The notes: generated from the letters alone by a model not told the origin. Counted from the stretch's first letter, positions 1-8,305 are shown. The stretch is DNA of 64,000 bases from Bradyrhizobium daqingense (GCF_021044685.1 NZ_CP088014.1:3086001-3150000), one strand, 5' to 3'. Made by a program: numbers and translations.

Positions 1-224
1 ATGCTCACGCCGGTGGCGACTGCGGACCGGGACAACGCGGGTCAAGGGGTTATGCGTCGCGAGGACCACGGTCCGGCAGACATGCCGGGCGGTGCGAAGG
101 TGCCTTCGGTGGCAGGGGGCATGTGCGCTCAATACGAATAGGCGCCATGTGCATCGGCGCCCGGATCATCGCCGCACGCATTGCCTTCGTGATCAGTGTG
201 TATCACGACCAGAGGTCGCACGGA
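1..224. other. left-edge stretch without a recognised gene
   Basis: A short open frame runs from the first base to a TAG near 141, but neither it nor the overlapping frames to about 390 resembles a known protein or has a clear ribosome binding site. It could be the end of a gene beginning outside the window. No RNA gene or repeat was recognised here. Confidence 0.4.
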
Positions 225-677
225 TTACCAGGACCGGTACGCAAACCAAGCAAACGGTCCCTGACGCGCCGCCAGAACCATCCGCGACGTCGCGTGTCGC
301 TTCGACCGCATGGCAACGTGTTGGGACTTGCGCGGCCGCTCGCGATCGACGACCTCGCGCGTAGGCGGATCCGTGCGCGCTATGGCGGGTGAATCGGCAA
401 GCGCTGGAGTTTTTGCCCGGGTAATCGGCGGCTCTGCACGGTCGAGAGGAGCCGCGGCCTGCGCTGTCGCGATATCAGCCGGCGTCGCGACGATGACCAG
501 CATGCTGGTATCGAGGACCACGCGCTCGGGCCAATTGCGATCCGAGTGAATGCGTATTGCCGGTTGATCCGTGGCCGTCTTCTCGACGACCGGGGCCTCG
601 GTCAGACAAAAGTCCGCAACGAACAGGAGCGCGAGCAGCGCTGCGCCAACCTTCCAGAAATACGCCAACAACGGCAT
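225..677 (-). CDS. small membrane-anchored hypothetical protein
   Basis: Predicted protein of 150 residues. I chose the ATG at 677 because it is followed at once by a hydrophobic segment (about residues 5-24) that reads as a signal anchor; a longer frame upstream only adds an unlikely basic leader. After the anchor there is a motif IRIHSDRNWPERVVLDT, which I recall from short Bradyrhizobium proteins of unknown role, then a Pro/Ala-rich stretch and an Arg-rich tail. The basic, low-complexity C-terminus would lie on one face of the inner membrane. A perfect FNR/FixK-type box lies about 86 bp upstream of the start, so expression may respond to oxygen. Function unknown. Confidence 0.6.
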   Translation of the reverse strand: MPLLAYFWKVGAALLALLFVADFCLTEAPVVEKTATDQPAIRIHSDRNWPERVVLDTSMLVIVATPADIATAQAAAPLDRAEPPITRAKTPALADSPAIARTDPPTREVVDRERPRKSQHVAMRSKRHATSRMVLAARQGPFAWFAYRSW

Positions 678-756
678 CTCAGTCGCTCCGTGCCCCCACA
701 ATGGGCCCAGCTTGCGACAACGTCGCGCCATTTTTGGAATGGTTGCGTGTGCTAGC

Positions 757-770
757 TTGATTCAGATCAA
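757..770. promoter_or_regulatory. FNR/FixK-type binding box
   Basis: The sequence TTGATTCAGATCAA is a perfect dyad matching the Crp/FNR-family consensus TTGAT-N4-ATCAA, used in Bradyrhizobium by FixK2. It lies between two divergent genes: about 86 bp from the start of the minus-strand membrane protein and about 158 bp from the DUF3551 gene. The shorter distance favours the minus-strand gene. Binding is inferred from the sequence only. Confidence 0.6.
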
Positions 771-928
771 GCGTACCGAGAGATCTCTTGGGCTCGGGCA
801 TTCGTCGCCCTGTAGCTCTGATCTCGCAGCTTCGGCTAAGACGTGCACGCACAATTGTATTGAAGTTTGGAGCAAGAGAGAGATTTTCGCACGCAGAAAC
901 CGGCAAAAATCGAAATCAGGAGCTGAAG

Positions 929-1213
929 ATGACGCGTCCGCTTTTCGCAATTTTATCGGTTGGCATTATCATGGTGTCGACGGCCTCGGTCTCGTCTGCT
1001 GGAGAGCGAAAGTATCGTCATGGCTATGTCGCCCCGAGCGGTCCCATGGATCGCTACTGCTTGCAGGGACGGATATGGGGGTATCCGGGAAACTGCCAAT
1101 TCGCGACCTATGAGCAGTGCGTGGCAAGCGCTTCAGGCACGAATTCCTATTGCGGCGTCAATCCGAGCTACGCCTTCGCGTATGACCCTCGCAGTCAGTG
1201 GTATCCGCGTTAG
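929..1213 (+). CDS. DUF3551-type small exported protein
   Basis: Protein of 94 residues. The ATG at 929 follows AGGAG at a good distance and opens a typical Sec signal peptide (MTRPLFAILSVGIIMVSTA, cleavage likely after SSAG). The mature part has the DUF3551 pattern: a short Tyr-rich start, then four cysteines in YCLQGRIWGYPGNCQF, TYEQCVASASG and YCGVNP contexts, probably two disulfides. The family is abundant in Bradyrhizobium and has no known function; the protein is predicted to be periplasmic. It ends just before a dispersed repeat. Confidence 0.75.
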   Translation: MTRPLFAILSVGIIMVSTASVSSAGERKYRHGYVAPSGPMDRYCLQGRIWGYPGNCQFATYEQCVASASGTNSYCGVNPSYAFAYDPRSQWYPR

Positions 1214-1239
1214 GGATGTTGATCCGCCACCCGGCAATT

Positions 1240-1370
1240 CCCCGATGATGCCATTGTGCCAGTGTTTTGCCCGACGGAGCAAGGCGCGCGCGGCCGTCGC
1301 CCCGGTGATGTTTGCCCACGCGTAAGCCATTGATTCCACGGCCCCCGTCTACTGTGCATGGGGTTGTTTT
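1240..1370 (+). repeat. dispersed intergenic repeat, copy A
   Basis: This stretch shares three blocks, in the same order, with the reverse complement of 43979-44097. They are TGTTTTGCCCGACG (about 1263-1276), AAGCCATTGATTCC (1324-1337) and an uninterrupted 27-base identity at 1344-1370 that begins CCCGTCTACTGTGC. Spacer sequences between the blocks differ. It lies between DUF3551 and the end of feoB. It has no terminal-repeat or transposase features. Confidence 0.7.
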
Positions 1371-1393
1371 GGCAGCTTGGTTTTTGAAGAGGG

Positions 1394-3265
1394 CTACCCC
1401 GCGCCCAGCGCGACCGCGACATTGTAGGTCACGAGGCTCGCCGCGTAGGCCAGCACCAGCATGTAGGTGAAGGTCACGCCCATCCAGGCCCAGCTTCCGG
1501 TCTCGCGCCGGATCACGGCCAGCGTCGAGGCGCATTGCGGGGCGAAGATGTACCAGGCCAGCATCGACAGCGCGGTCGCCAGCGACCATTTCGTCGCCAG
1601 CACCTGGCCGACCTGCTCGGCCGCCTCCTTGCCGCCCTCGATCGCATAGACCGTGCCGAGCGCCGCGACCGCGACCTCGCGCGCCGCCATGCCGGGGATC
1701 AGGGCGACTGCGATCTGCCAGTTGAACCCGACCGGCGCGAGCAGCGGCTCCAGCGCCTTGCCGATCATCGCCGCCAGGCTGAAATCGATCGCCGGCTCGG
1801 TCGCGCCCGCCGGCGGCTGCGGGAACGAGGCCAGGAACCAGATCAGCACCATCATCGAGAAGATCGTGGTGCCAGCGCGCACCAGGAACATCTTGGCGCG
1901 GGTGTAGATGCCGATCGCGATCGATTTCGGACGCGGCATCTTGTAGTCCGGCAGCTCCAGCATGAACGGCGCCGGCGCAAAGTCGCGCAGCATGAAGAAT
2001 TTGATCAGGAACGACACCAGCAGCGCACTGGCGATGCCGATGGCGTAAAGGCCGAACATCACGAGGCCCTGGAGGTTGATGAAGCCCCAGACCACCCTGG
2101 CCGGAACGAAGGCGGAGATGATCAGCGTGTAGACGGGAATGCGCGCCGAGCAGGTCATCAGCGGCGCGATCAGGATCGTGGTCAGCCGGTCGCGCTTGTT
2201 GTCGATCACGCGCGTCGCCATGATGCCGGGAATGGCGCAGGCAAAGCTCGACAACAGTGGAATGAAGGCGCGGCCGTGCAGGCCGGCGCCGCCCATGATG
2301 CGGTCCATCAGGAACGCGGCGCGCGCCATGTAGCCGAAATCTTCCAGCAGCAGGATGAACAGGAAGATGATGATGATCTGCGGCAGGAACACGATGACGC
2401 TGCCGACGCCGGAGATCACGCCGTTCTGAAGGAAGCTCTGCAACAGGCCGGCGGGGAGGGTGGCGTGGACGAGTTCGCCCAGCGCGTCGAAGCCGGCGTT
2501 GAGCAGGTCCATCAACGGCTGCGCCCAGGCGAACACTGCCTGGAACATCACGAACAGGATCAGCGCGAGCACGATCAGGCCGCCGACGGGATGCAATACG
2601 ACGCGATCGATTCGCGCGGTCCAGGTGTCGGGCCTGGCAGGCAGGCTCACGCAGTCGGCGATGATGCGGTCGGCCTCGCGCTGGGTGGCGCGCAGCTCGC
2701 TGACGCTGAGGGCACGCCAGCTGTTCTCTTTCGGTTCAGCGGCGAGCTTGGCCGAGATGTCGTCGGTCAGCGCCAACAGGTCGGCGGTGCCGCCTTTGCG
2801 CACCGCGATCGAGGTGACCACGGGCACGCCGAGCTCCTTGGCGAGCCGCTCGACGTCGACAGTGATGCCGCGGCGGGTGGCGATGTCGAACATGTTGAGC
2901 ACGAGGATCATCGGCCGCCCCGTGCGCTTGAGCTCGAGCAGCAGGCGGATGGTCAGGCGCAGATTGGTGGAATCGGCCACGCACAGCACGAGATCCGGCA
3001 TCGTCTCGCCGGAGGCCTTGCCGAGCACGAAGTCGCGGGTGATCTCCTCGTCGGGGCTGCGGCCGCGCAGCGAATAGGTGCCGGGCAAGTCGACCACGGA
3101 GACCTGGCGTCCCAAGGGAGTGACGAAGAAGCCTTCCTTGCGCTCGACGGTGACGCCCGGATAGTTCGCGACCTTCTGCCGGCTGCCGGTCAGCGCGTTG
3201 AACAGCGAAGTCTTGCCGCTGTTCGGCGTGCCCACCAGGGCGAGATGCAGCAGGGGTGATTCCAT
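1394..3265 (-). CDS. feoB: ferrous iron transporter FeoB
   Basis: Inner-membrane Fe(II) importer of 623 residues: an N-terminal G-protein domain fused to a polytopic channel. The G1 loop GTPNSGKTS (residues 12-20), the G3 motif DLPGTYS (about 61-67) and a G4 variant NMFD in place of NKxD are visible. The membrane half carries the two Gate regions, with the conserved FACAIPGIMATR and CSARIPVY segments. It is shorter than E. coli FeoB (773 residues), as usual for rhizobial forms, mainly from a compact linker and C-terminus. FeoA starts the operon 24 bp upstream. Candidate iron-regulatory dyads lie in front of feoA. Confidence 0.95.
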   Translation of the reverse strand: MESPLLHLALVGTPNSGKTSLFNALTGSRQKVANYPGVTVERKEGFFVTPLGRQVSVVDLPGTYSLRGRSPDEEITRDFVLGKASGETMPDLVLCVADSTNLRLTIRLLLELKRTGRPMILVLNMFDIATRRGITVDVERLAKELGVPVVTSIAVRKGGTADLLALTDDISAKLAAEPKENSWRALSVSELRATQREADRIIADCVSLPARPDTWTARIDRVVLHPVGGLIVLALILFVMFQAVFAWAQPLMDLLNAGFDALGELVHATLPAGLLQSFLQNGVISGVGSVIVFLPQIIIIFLFILLLEDFGYMARAAFLMDRIMGGAGLHGRAFIPLLSSFACAIPGIMATRVIDNKRDRLTTILIAPLMTCSARIPVYTLIISAFVPARVVWGFINLQGLVMFGLYAIGIASALLVSFLIKFFMLRDFAPAPFMLELPDYKMPRPKSIAIGIYTRAKMFLVRAGTTIFSMMVLIWFLASFPQPPAGATEPAIDFSLAAMIGKALEPLLAPVGFNWQIAVALIPGMAAREVAVAALGTVYAIEGGKEAAEQVGQVLATKWSLATALSMLAWYIFAPQCASTLAVIRRETGSWAWMGVTFTYMLVLAYAASLVTYNVAVALGAG

Positions 3266-3289
3266 GGGATGAGCGGGTCCGGTCGCAGC

Positions 3290-3565
3290 TTACGCGACGA
3301 TGATGGCCATGGCTTCGCGACGACGGACCGCGATGGTGATGTTGTCGACCCGCACGGCGATCGGATCGCGTCCGACCAGCCCCTCATGCAGGACCTCGAC
3401 CCGGGCGCCCTCGACGAAGCCGAGCTCGATCAGCCGGCTCTCGAGCTCGACGTCCGAGAGCGCCGAGCCTGCCTCGCGGGCGGACAGATGCTGGATGACG
3501 CCGGTATAGCCGCGCTGGGCCAGACCCAGCGGCATCTGCGGGCGCGTGTCATTGGTGTCGGTCAT
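3290..3565 (-). CDS. feoA: FeoA family protein
   Basis: Small SH3-fold partner of FeoB, 91 residues from the ATG at 3565 (MTDTNDTRPQ). A TTG start 15 bases upstream (3580) is also possible but has no better ribosome binding site. The FeoA core is clear: ESRLIELGFVEGARVEVLHEG, then DPIAVRVDNITIAVRRREA. It sits 24 bp upstream of feoB on the same strand and is surely co-transcribed. An inverted repeat covers the start codon region, and a second dyad lies about 55-80 bp upstream. Confidence 0.92.
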   Translation of the reverse strand: MTDTNDTRPQMPLGLAQRGYTGVIQHLSAREAGSALSDVELESRLIELGFVEGARVEVLHEGLVGRDPIAVRVDNITIAVRRREAMAIIVA

Positions 3566-3646
3566 GCCCTGTATTTTCAATGCAGGGCATCGAGGTCAAG
3601 CGCGCCGGTTGGCCGAAGCTGCACCTTAGAGTGATTTTAAAGTGCA
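3564..3646 (-). promoter_or_regulatory. feoA upstream dyads (candidate iron-responsive operator)
   Basis: Two inverted repeats precede feoA. The first (3564-3590) has perfect arms ATGCCCTG and CAGGGCAT around 11 bases and overlaps the start codon, so it could act on translation. The second (3620-3646) has arms TGCACCTTA and TAAAGTGCA (8 of 9 paired). Its inner part, CTTAGAG-TGA-TTTTAAA, loosely resembles the TTTAGAA-N3-TTCTAAA dyad described for Irr sites in Rhizobiales. Assignment to Irr is inference. Confidence 0.45.
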
Positions 3647-3679
3647 GATCGCGGCACGGCCGGGAAACGGCCTGGTGAC

Positions 3680-3931
3680 CTACTGAGCCGGGACCTTTTC
3701 CGGCTGGGCCGCCATGGCGCGACTCTTGAAGTAATCCAGCACGAACAGGCGGATCGCCGACGACAGATTGCCCTGCTGGCGGTTGTTGTCGATCTCGCCG
3801 ACGAGCTCGGACAGCGTCATGTTGCGCAGGCCCGAGATCTCCTTCATGCCGTTCCAGAACGCCTCTTCCAGGCTGACGCTGGTCTTGTGGCCGGCGACAA
3901 CGATCGACCGTTTCACGACGGGCGACTTCAT
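3680..3931 (-). CDS. ribbon-helix-helix domain protein
   Basis: Predicted protein of 83 residues. The ATG at 3931 overlaps the stop of the upstream DUF4169 gene (ATGA), which fixes the start. VVKRSIVVAGHKTSVSLEEAFW is the beta strand plus first helix of the RHH_4 family, and MTLSELVGEIDN and SSAIRLFVLDYFKSR form the second helix and tail. Such proteins are dimeric and bind DNA or act as partner adaptors. The pairing with DUF4169 recurs in Rhizobiales, but the target is unknown. Confidence 0.8.
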   Translation of the reverse strand: MKSPVVKRSIVVAGHKTSVSLEEAFWNGMKEISGLRNMTLSELVGEIDNNRQQGNLSSAIRLFVLDYFKSRAMAAQPEKVPAQ

Positions 3932-4116
3932 GGCTGCTCCTCGTGATCGATCCGGTGCTGGTCCAGATGCTCCTTGGTCTGGTCCGCCCGCTTCTCCTCC
4001 GCCGACCGCTCCGCCTTCGTGCGACCGAACTTCGCCCGGTTGGCGTCCGCCTGCTTCGCCGAAGCTTCCCGCTCGGCGCGCTTCCTGAAACGATTCAGGT
4101 TGATGACGTTCCCCAT
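3928..4116 (-). CDS. DUF4169 family protein
   Basis: A 62-residue, highly charged protein with the family signature MGNVINLNRFRKRAERE at its start, followed by KFGRTKAERSAEEKRADQ and a His/Asp-rich tail; it is probably one long helix. GGAGACG lies upstream of the ATG. It overlaps the ribbon-helix-helix gene by 4 bp, indicating translational coupling and a joint role. Function unknown. Confidence 0.8.
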   Translation of the reverse strand: MGNVINLNRFRKRAEREASAKQADANRAKFGRTKAERSAEEKRADQTKEHLDQHRIDHEEQP

Positions 4117-4393
4117 GCCGCGTCTCCATCATCCGCTCCTCTTTGTGCCGGATGAAACGTTCACAAACAGGGCGCCGCAATGCGCCCCACAAGACTTGAT
4201 TGCCATATGCTTGTCCTCGTCAATCGGCCCCTTGGGCCATCAAACGATGAGTTCGCCCCGTCGAGGGCAGTGGGCTCGCGTAGCACGCTGCCCGACCGGA
4301 ACATTGACGGTAATCAAATCCCGCCCTTAACGCCCTATAATTCTGCGGGTCGAGCGTCCGTATCACTACGGATGGCTATCGGAATTCGGAATT
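4117..4393. other. intergenic region between fumC and the DUF4169 pair
   Basis: This 277-base gap holds the promoter side of the DUF4169 operon and the 3' flank of fumC. A small dyad, TCCGTA-TCAC-TACGGA (about 4350-4365), could be a weak hairpin for the fumC transcript. No gene, repeat or strong terminator was recognised. Confidence 0.4.
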
Positions 4394-5815
4394 TTATCCC
4401 GGGCTGGTCATCTTCTCGGGGCGCACCAGGCGGTCGAACTCGTCGGCCGAGACGAAGCCGAGCCGCAGCGCCTCCTCCTTCAGCGTGGTGCCGTTGGCAT
4501 GCGCCGTCTTGGCCACCTTGGCGGCATTGTCGTAGCCGATCTTCGGGGCGAGTGCGGTCACGAGCATCAGCGAGCGCTGCATCAGCTCACTTATGCGGGT
4601 CTCGTCGGCGCGGATGCCGCTAACGCAATGTTCGGTGAAGGAGCGCGCGGCGTCCGCCATCAGACGGATCGAGTGCAGCATGTTGTAGGCGAGCACGGGC
4701 TTGTAGACGTTGAGCTCGAAATGACCCTGGCTGCCGGCGACCGTGATCGCGGTGTGATTGCCGAACACCTGGCAGCACACCATGGTCATCGCCTCGCATT
4801 GCGTCGGATTGACCTTGCCCGGCATGATCGAGGAGCCCGGCTCGTTCTCCGGCAGGATCAGCTCGCCGAGACCCGAGCGCGGACCGGAGCCGAGCAGGCG
4901 GATGTCGTTGGCGATCTTGAACAGGCCCGTCGCGACCGAATTGATGGCGCCGTGCGCGAGGACATAGGCATCGTTCGAGGCCAGCGCTTCGAATTTGTTG
5001 GCGGCGCTGGTGAAGGGCAGCTTCGTGATCCCGGCAACGTGTTTTGCGAACAGCTTTGCAAAGCGCGGCTTCGAATTGAGGCCGGTGCCGACGGCAGTAC
5101 CGCCCTGCGCCAGCGGATAGAGATCCTTCACCGCGACCTTGAGCCGGGCGATGCCGCTCTCGACCTGCGCGGCATAGCCGGAGAATTCCTGGCCGAGCGT
5201 CAGGGGCGTCGCGTCCTGGGTGTGGGTGCGGCCGATCTTGACGATCTTGGCAAACTCCTTCTCCTTCTTGCGCAGCGCGCGGAGCAGCTCGCCAAGGGCA
5301 GGGACGAGATCGGCATTGATGCGGCTTGCCGCCGCGATGTGCATCGCGGTCGGGAACGAGTCGTTCGACGATTGGCTCATATTGACGTGGTCGTTGGGAT
5401 GCACCGGCTTCTTGGCGCCGAGCTCGCCGCCGAGCAGCTCGTTGGCGCGGTTGGCGATCACCTCGTTGAGGTTCATGTTGGTCTGCGTGCCCGAGCCGGT
5501 CTGCCACACCACCAGCGGGAAATGATCGTCGAGCTTGCCCTCGATCACCTCGCGCGCGGCGCGGATGATGGCGTTGGCCCGGCGCTGGTCGAGCAGGCCG
5601 AGTTCGCGGTTGGACTGCGCGGCGGCAAGCTTGACGATGCCGAGCGCGTGCACCAGCGAAATCGGCATGCGATCGGTGCCGATGCGGAAATTCTGCCGCG
5701 AGCGCTCGGTCTGCGCCCCCCAATAGCGATCGGCGGCGACCTCGATGGGACCAAAGCTGTCGGTCTCGGTGCGGGTCGAGGAGCGGGCAGTCTGAGGGCG
5801 GGAAGCTTTGGCCAT
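4394..5815 (-). CDS. fumC: class II fumarate hydratase
   Basis: Iron-independent, homotetrameric fumarase of the TCA cycle (fumarate + water to malate), 473 residues from the ATG at 5815, close to E. coli FumC (467). Class II markers are all present: [41 protein letters not shown], and the superfamily signature [15 protein letters not shown] that carries the catalytic loop serine. In-frame starts at 5827 and 5866 would add a short leader. It lies about 100 bp downstream of sspB on the same strand. Confidence 0.95.
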   Translation of the reverse strand: MAKASRPQTARSSTRTETDSFGPIEVAADRYWGAQTERSRQNFRIGTDRMPISLVHALGIVKLAAAQSNRELGLLDQRRANAIIRAAREVIEGKLDDHFPLVVWQTGSGTQTNMNLNEVIANRANELLGGELGAKKPVHPNDHVNMSQSSNDSFPTAMHIAAASRINADLVPALGELLRALRKKEKEFAKIVKIGRTHTQDATPLTLGQEFSGYAAQVESGIARLKVAVKDLYPLAQGGTAVGTGLNSKPRFAKLFAKHVAGITKLPFTSAANKFEALASNDAYVLAHGAINSVATGLFKIANDIRLLGSGPRSGLGELILPENEPGSSIMPGKVNPTQCEAMTMVCCQVFGNHTAITVAGSQGHFELNVYKPVLAYNMLHSIRLMADAARSFTEHCVSGIRADETRISELMQRSLMLVTALAPKIGYDNAAKVAKTAHANGTTLKEEALRLGFVSADEFDRLVRPEKMTSPG

Positions 5816-5916
5816 GAGCACATCCATTCTGCCGCGCGAAACGCCGCGCGGCCTATCGAGATGCACTTCTATATAGGGACTTTGGCCGGGCGCGACCGGT
5901 GCGGGCCCAACCTAGA

Positions 5917-6435
5917 TCATTTCTTACGGAAACGATCGAGCCGCACGACCTCGGCGCCGCCCTGGTTCGGCGGGGGCGGCTCGTCGGCAGCTTCCACCTT
6001 CTCCATGGCAGGTGCCGGCACCGACACGGCCGATGGCGCGGGAGCGGCCGGCAGATTTTCAGGAGCGACCTCGGCGACGTCGGACGTGTCGAACTGCAGG
6101 CCGAATTTCACGGACGGATCGAGGAAGCTCTTGATGGCGCTGAACGGCACGATCAGCCGCTCCGGAATGCCGCCGAAGGACAGGCCGACCTCGAAGCGAT
6201 CCTCGAGCACGGTCAGGTCCCAGAACTGGTGCTGGAGGATGATCGTCATCTCTTCCGGATATTGCGCGAGCAGCCGCGACGACAGTTTCACGCCCTCGGC
6301 CTTGGACACGAAGGTGATGAAGAAATGATGCTCGCCCGGCAATCCATGGGCGGCGGCGTCGGTCAGCACCTTGCGCAGCACGCCGCGCAGCGCGTCGCGG
6401 GCCAGCACATCATATCGGATATGGTCGGTTGCCAT
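5917..6435 (-). CDS. sspB: SspB-type ClpXP adaptor
   Basis: Alphaproteobacterial SspB, 172 residues from the ATG at 6435, preceded by AGGA. It tethers ssrA-tagged proteins to ClpXP for degradation. The N-terminal fold reads HHFFITFVSKAEGVKLSSRLL, then MTIILQHQFWDLTVLEDRFEVGLSFGG, which forms the tag-binding groove. A flexible Pro/Ala-rich linker follows, then the C-terminal ClpX-binding peptide VVRLDRFRKK. The tmRNA gene that encodes the tag lies directly upstream on the same strand, so adaptor and tag are physically linked. Confidence 0.9.
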   Translation of the reverse strand: MATDHIRYDVLARDALRGVLRKVLTDAAAHGLPGEHHFFITFVSKAEGVKLSSRLLAQYPEEMTIILQHQFWDLTVLEDRFEVGLSFGGIPERLIVPFSAIKSFLDPSVKFGLQFDTSDVAEVAPENLPAAPAPSAVSVPAPAMEKVEAADEPPPPNQGGAEVVRLDRFRKK

Positions 6436-6541
6436 GGTGGTCCTGTCGCATCCCCGGAGCCGGTCCCTGCCGGTCCGACTCGCCAAGCCGCAATAGTACC
6501 GCGCCTGACGGGTCAGCAGGAGTCCCCGCCGGGGAAGAAAT

Positions 6542-6580
6542 CAAAAAGCAAAGTGGAGGCTTCTGTTGCCAGGTGCCTCC
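6542..6580 (-). terminator. hairpin ending the tmRNA transcript
   Basis: On the minus strand GGAGGC (6580-6575) pairs with GCCTCC (6560-6555), followed after ACTTTGC by five T residues (6547-6543). It probably serves as both the 3' structural element of the coding piece and the intrinsic terminator or processing signal. Confidence 0.6.
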
Positions 6581-6890
6581 GAACCCCGCCTAGCGGAGCT
6601 TAACCCGCTAGGACTTTAAAGTGGTCTTTCAAACTGCGTTACGCAGCCTGAGCAACCGGAGCAAAGTTGTCGTTGGCAACTATTGCAGTAGCCCGATAAC
6701 GGCGGAACAATACCGGGAAAAAGCACGCCCTTTACGCCCTCGTCGATCCTATTTCGCCCCCGCCAAAGCCCACTTCTGGGGTAAGCCCAAATGGGCTTTC
6801 AAGTGGGCTTTGGTGGAGGCGCCGGGTACCGCCCCCGGGTCCGAATGGTTTATTACGACGACCGTTTATTTCCATAGCCGGCGAACCGGC
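6545..6890 (-). ncRNA. ssrA: transfer-messenger RNA, permuted two-piece form
   Basis: Rescues stalled ribosomes and tags nascent chains. Read on the minus strand, the acceptor piece comes first. It ends in T-stem CCGGG/CCCGG (6834-6838, 6822-6826), CGCCTCC, a discriminator A, and CCA at 6813-6811. An excised spacer (6810-6762) has perfect 11-base arms. The coding piece then begins at 6761 with GGGGGCG, which pairs with CGCCTCC to make the 7-bp acceptor stem. The tag frame 6677-6639 reads ANDNFAPVAQAA plus TAA. Downstream are the stem CCTAGCGG/CCGCTAGG and a final hairpin. The 5' end near 6890 is an estimate from a TATATT box at 6902-6897. The T-loop GGCGGTA is not the usual TTCRANY. Confidence 0.95.
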
Positions 6891-7049
6891 GTCCCCAATA
6901 TAGGGCGCAAAGCTTTCGAAAAACAGGGGTTTCGCGCAGATTGGCTGCGGTTCCCTTTGGATAGATTCCAGGCGATCCCGGCCGCGGCGCGACCCCCCAT
7001 CCTAAGCTCCTGACATGTCCTCGGATTCAGCATCGGCCGCCCAAGAATC

Positions 7050-7460
7050 ATAAGGAGCCGATCCCGCCGCCGCACCGCCCGGCCTGCTCGCGCCGTTCTG
7101 GCGTTCGGCCGGATGTCGCTGGCCGGATTTGGAGGCGTGCTGGTGTTTGCCCGGCGCGCGATCGTCGAGCAGCAGCCGCTCTGCCATTTCCTGGCCCCGG
7201 CTCAACATCGACAATCTGTCGATGCCCAATCGCGTTGGCCCGGCCTGATCCAGGCTGCACTGCTTCCGCCGTCGATTGCGCAGCTGGCGGCGAGCGCCCT
7301 CATGGCCCGGTCGACCGATCGCAGGATTGCTGCACTGCTCCTGACCGCGGCGGTTGCAGTGATCGCATCGATCTCGCGCATCAATCCACTCTGGCTCCTC
7401 CTCGCCGGGGGGCTTGTTGGGTTTTGCTGGCATTGTGTGATGAAAATCGCTAGGCAGTGA
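7050..7460 (+). pseudogene. decayed chromate transporter (chrA) remnant
   Basis: Fragments of a ChrA-family permease remain in shifted frames. MSLAGFGGVLVFARRAIVEQQ (from 7113, given here as two parts: MSLAGFGGV and FARRAIVEQQ) matches the family N-terminus. CHF is followed after a frameshift by LNIDNLSM, matching the hallmark LPGPNxVNLS. The C-terminal end of the remaining frame (ALLLTAAVAVIASISR then NPLWLLLAGGLVGF) matches the usual ending. The central membrane domains are gone: about 115 codons remain of an expected 390-450. No ribosome binding site supports expression. Confidence 0.65.
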
Positions 7461-7536
7461 TCCGGGGCGGGGGGATCCGGTCCAGCCGATTTAGAACAAC
7501 AGTGCTCGTGACTTACGGGTCGCGGAGGAGACATGC

Positions 7537-8298
7537 ATGGCCGATACGATGGGCCACTCAGCGACGGCCACCCGAAACACCCGGTTGGCCCTCGGCTTTT
7601 GTCTGCTGGCGATCGCGCCGCAGATTTTCGAATTGATCTGGTCGATCGGGACGATCTTCGGCTGGGGCACCGGCCGCAGTCCGGCGACGGTGATCACCAG
7701 CCATGCGACGGCGCTGCTGTTCGGCGCGCCCAGCGCCGTCTTCGGATCGTTCGGTGGCGGCACCAAGAAGATGGCGTCCGAGGTGCTGCTGGCGCTGATC
7801 TATTCCTATCCGCTGTTTGCGGTGGCCATCCTCACGGTGTTCATGACGATCCGGTCCGCACAGGACTATGTCGGCGGCGTCGTAATGATGGCGGTTGCCC
7901 TGTTCGCGCTGTGGGCGGGGAGCGACTTGCAGGGCATGCGGGGCTTCTCGTTCGGCGCGGGGACCGCGCCTCGTATGTTCGGCGGGCTGCTGGTCGTCTT
8001 GTCCGCCGGCATTGCCTTGACCGGTCTTCTGACCAAAGGGCCGGCGATGGCGCATTATTCCTGGCGGGGACCCCTGTTCGTGGTGGCCGCGATCCTCTTC
8101 TTTGCCCTGTCGATCCGGTCCCTCGGCCTCGTGGTCACGGCCTTTGCGAGCTTCATGATCTCGGCGGCGGGCTCGCACGAGACGCGCTGGCTTGAAGCGG
8201 CGATCGTCGGCGCCTGCCTGACGGTCGGTTGCGCCATTTTGTTTCCATACGTGCTCGGGCTGCCGATGCCGATGTTTCCGCGTTTCCTGATCCAGTGA
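7537..8298 (+). CDS. tctB: TctB-like small membrane subunit
   Basis: Small transmembrane component of a tripartite tricarboxylate (TTT) uptake system, 253 residues. The TctB domain occupies roughly residues 105-245 with four hydrophobic segments. The N-terminal 100 residues are an extra part with two further hydrophobic stretches (ALGFCLLAIAPQIFELIW and ALIYSYPLFAVAILTVFM), making it longer than the usual 150-170. It is followed after 7 bp by tctA. Substrate cannot be read from the sequence. Confidence 0.8.
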   Translation: MADTMGHSATATRNTRLALGFCLLAIAPQIFELIWSIGTIFGWGTGRSPATVITSHATALLFGAPSAVFGSFGGGTKKMASEVLLALIYSYPLFAVAILTVFMTIRSAQDYVGGVVMMAVALFALWAGSDLQGMRGFSFGAGTAPRMFGGLLVVLSAGIALTGLLTKGPAMAHYSWRGPLFVVAAILFFALSIRSLGLVVTAFASFMISAAGSHETRWLEAAIVGACLTVGCAILFPYVLGLPMPMFPRFLIQ

Positions 8299-8305
8299 GG
8301 GCGTG

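Noticed and set aside
1535..3259. 574-codon plus-strand frame
   Set aside because: Antisense shadow of feoB; the product is Arg/Gln/Asp-rich, typical of frames opposite GC-rich genes.
6621..7013. 130-codon open frame on the plus strand
   Set aside because: It runs antisense through the tmRNA gene, whose structure explains the sequence; the frame has no family resemblance or ribosome binding site.
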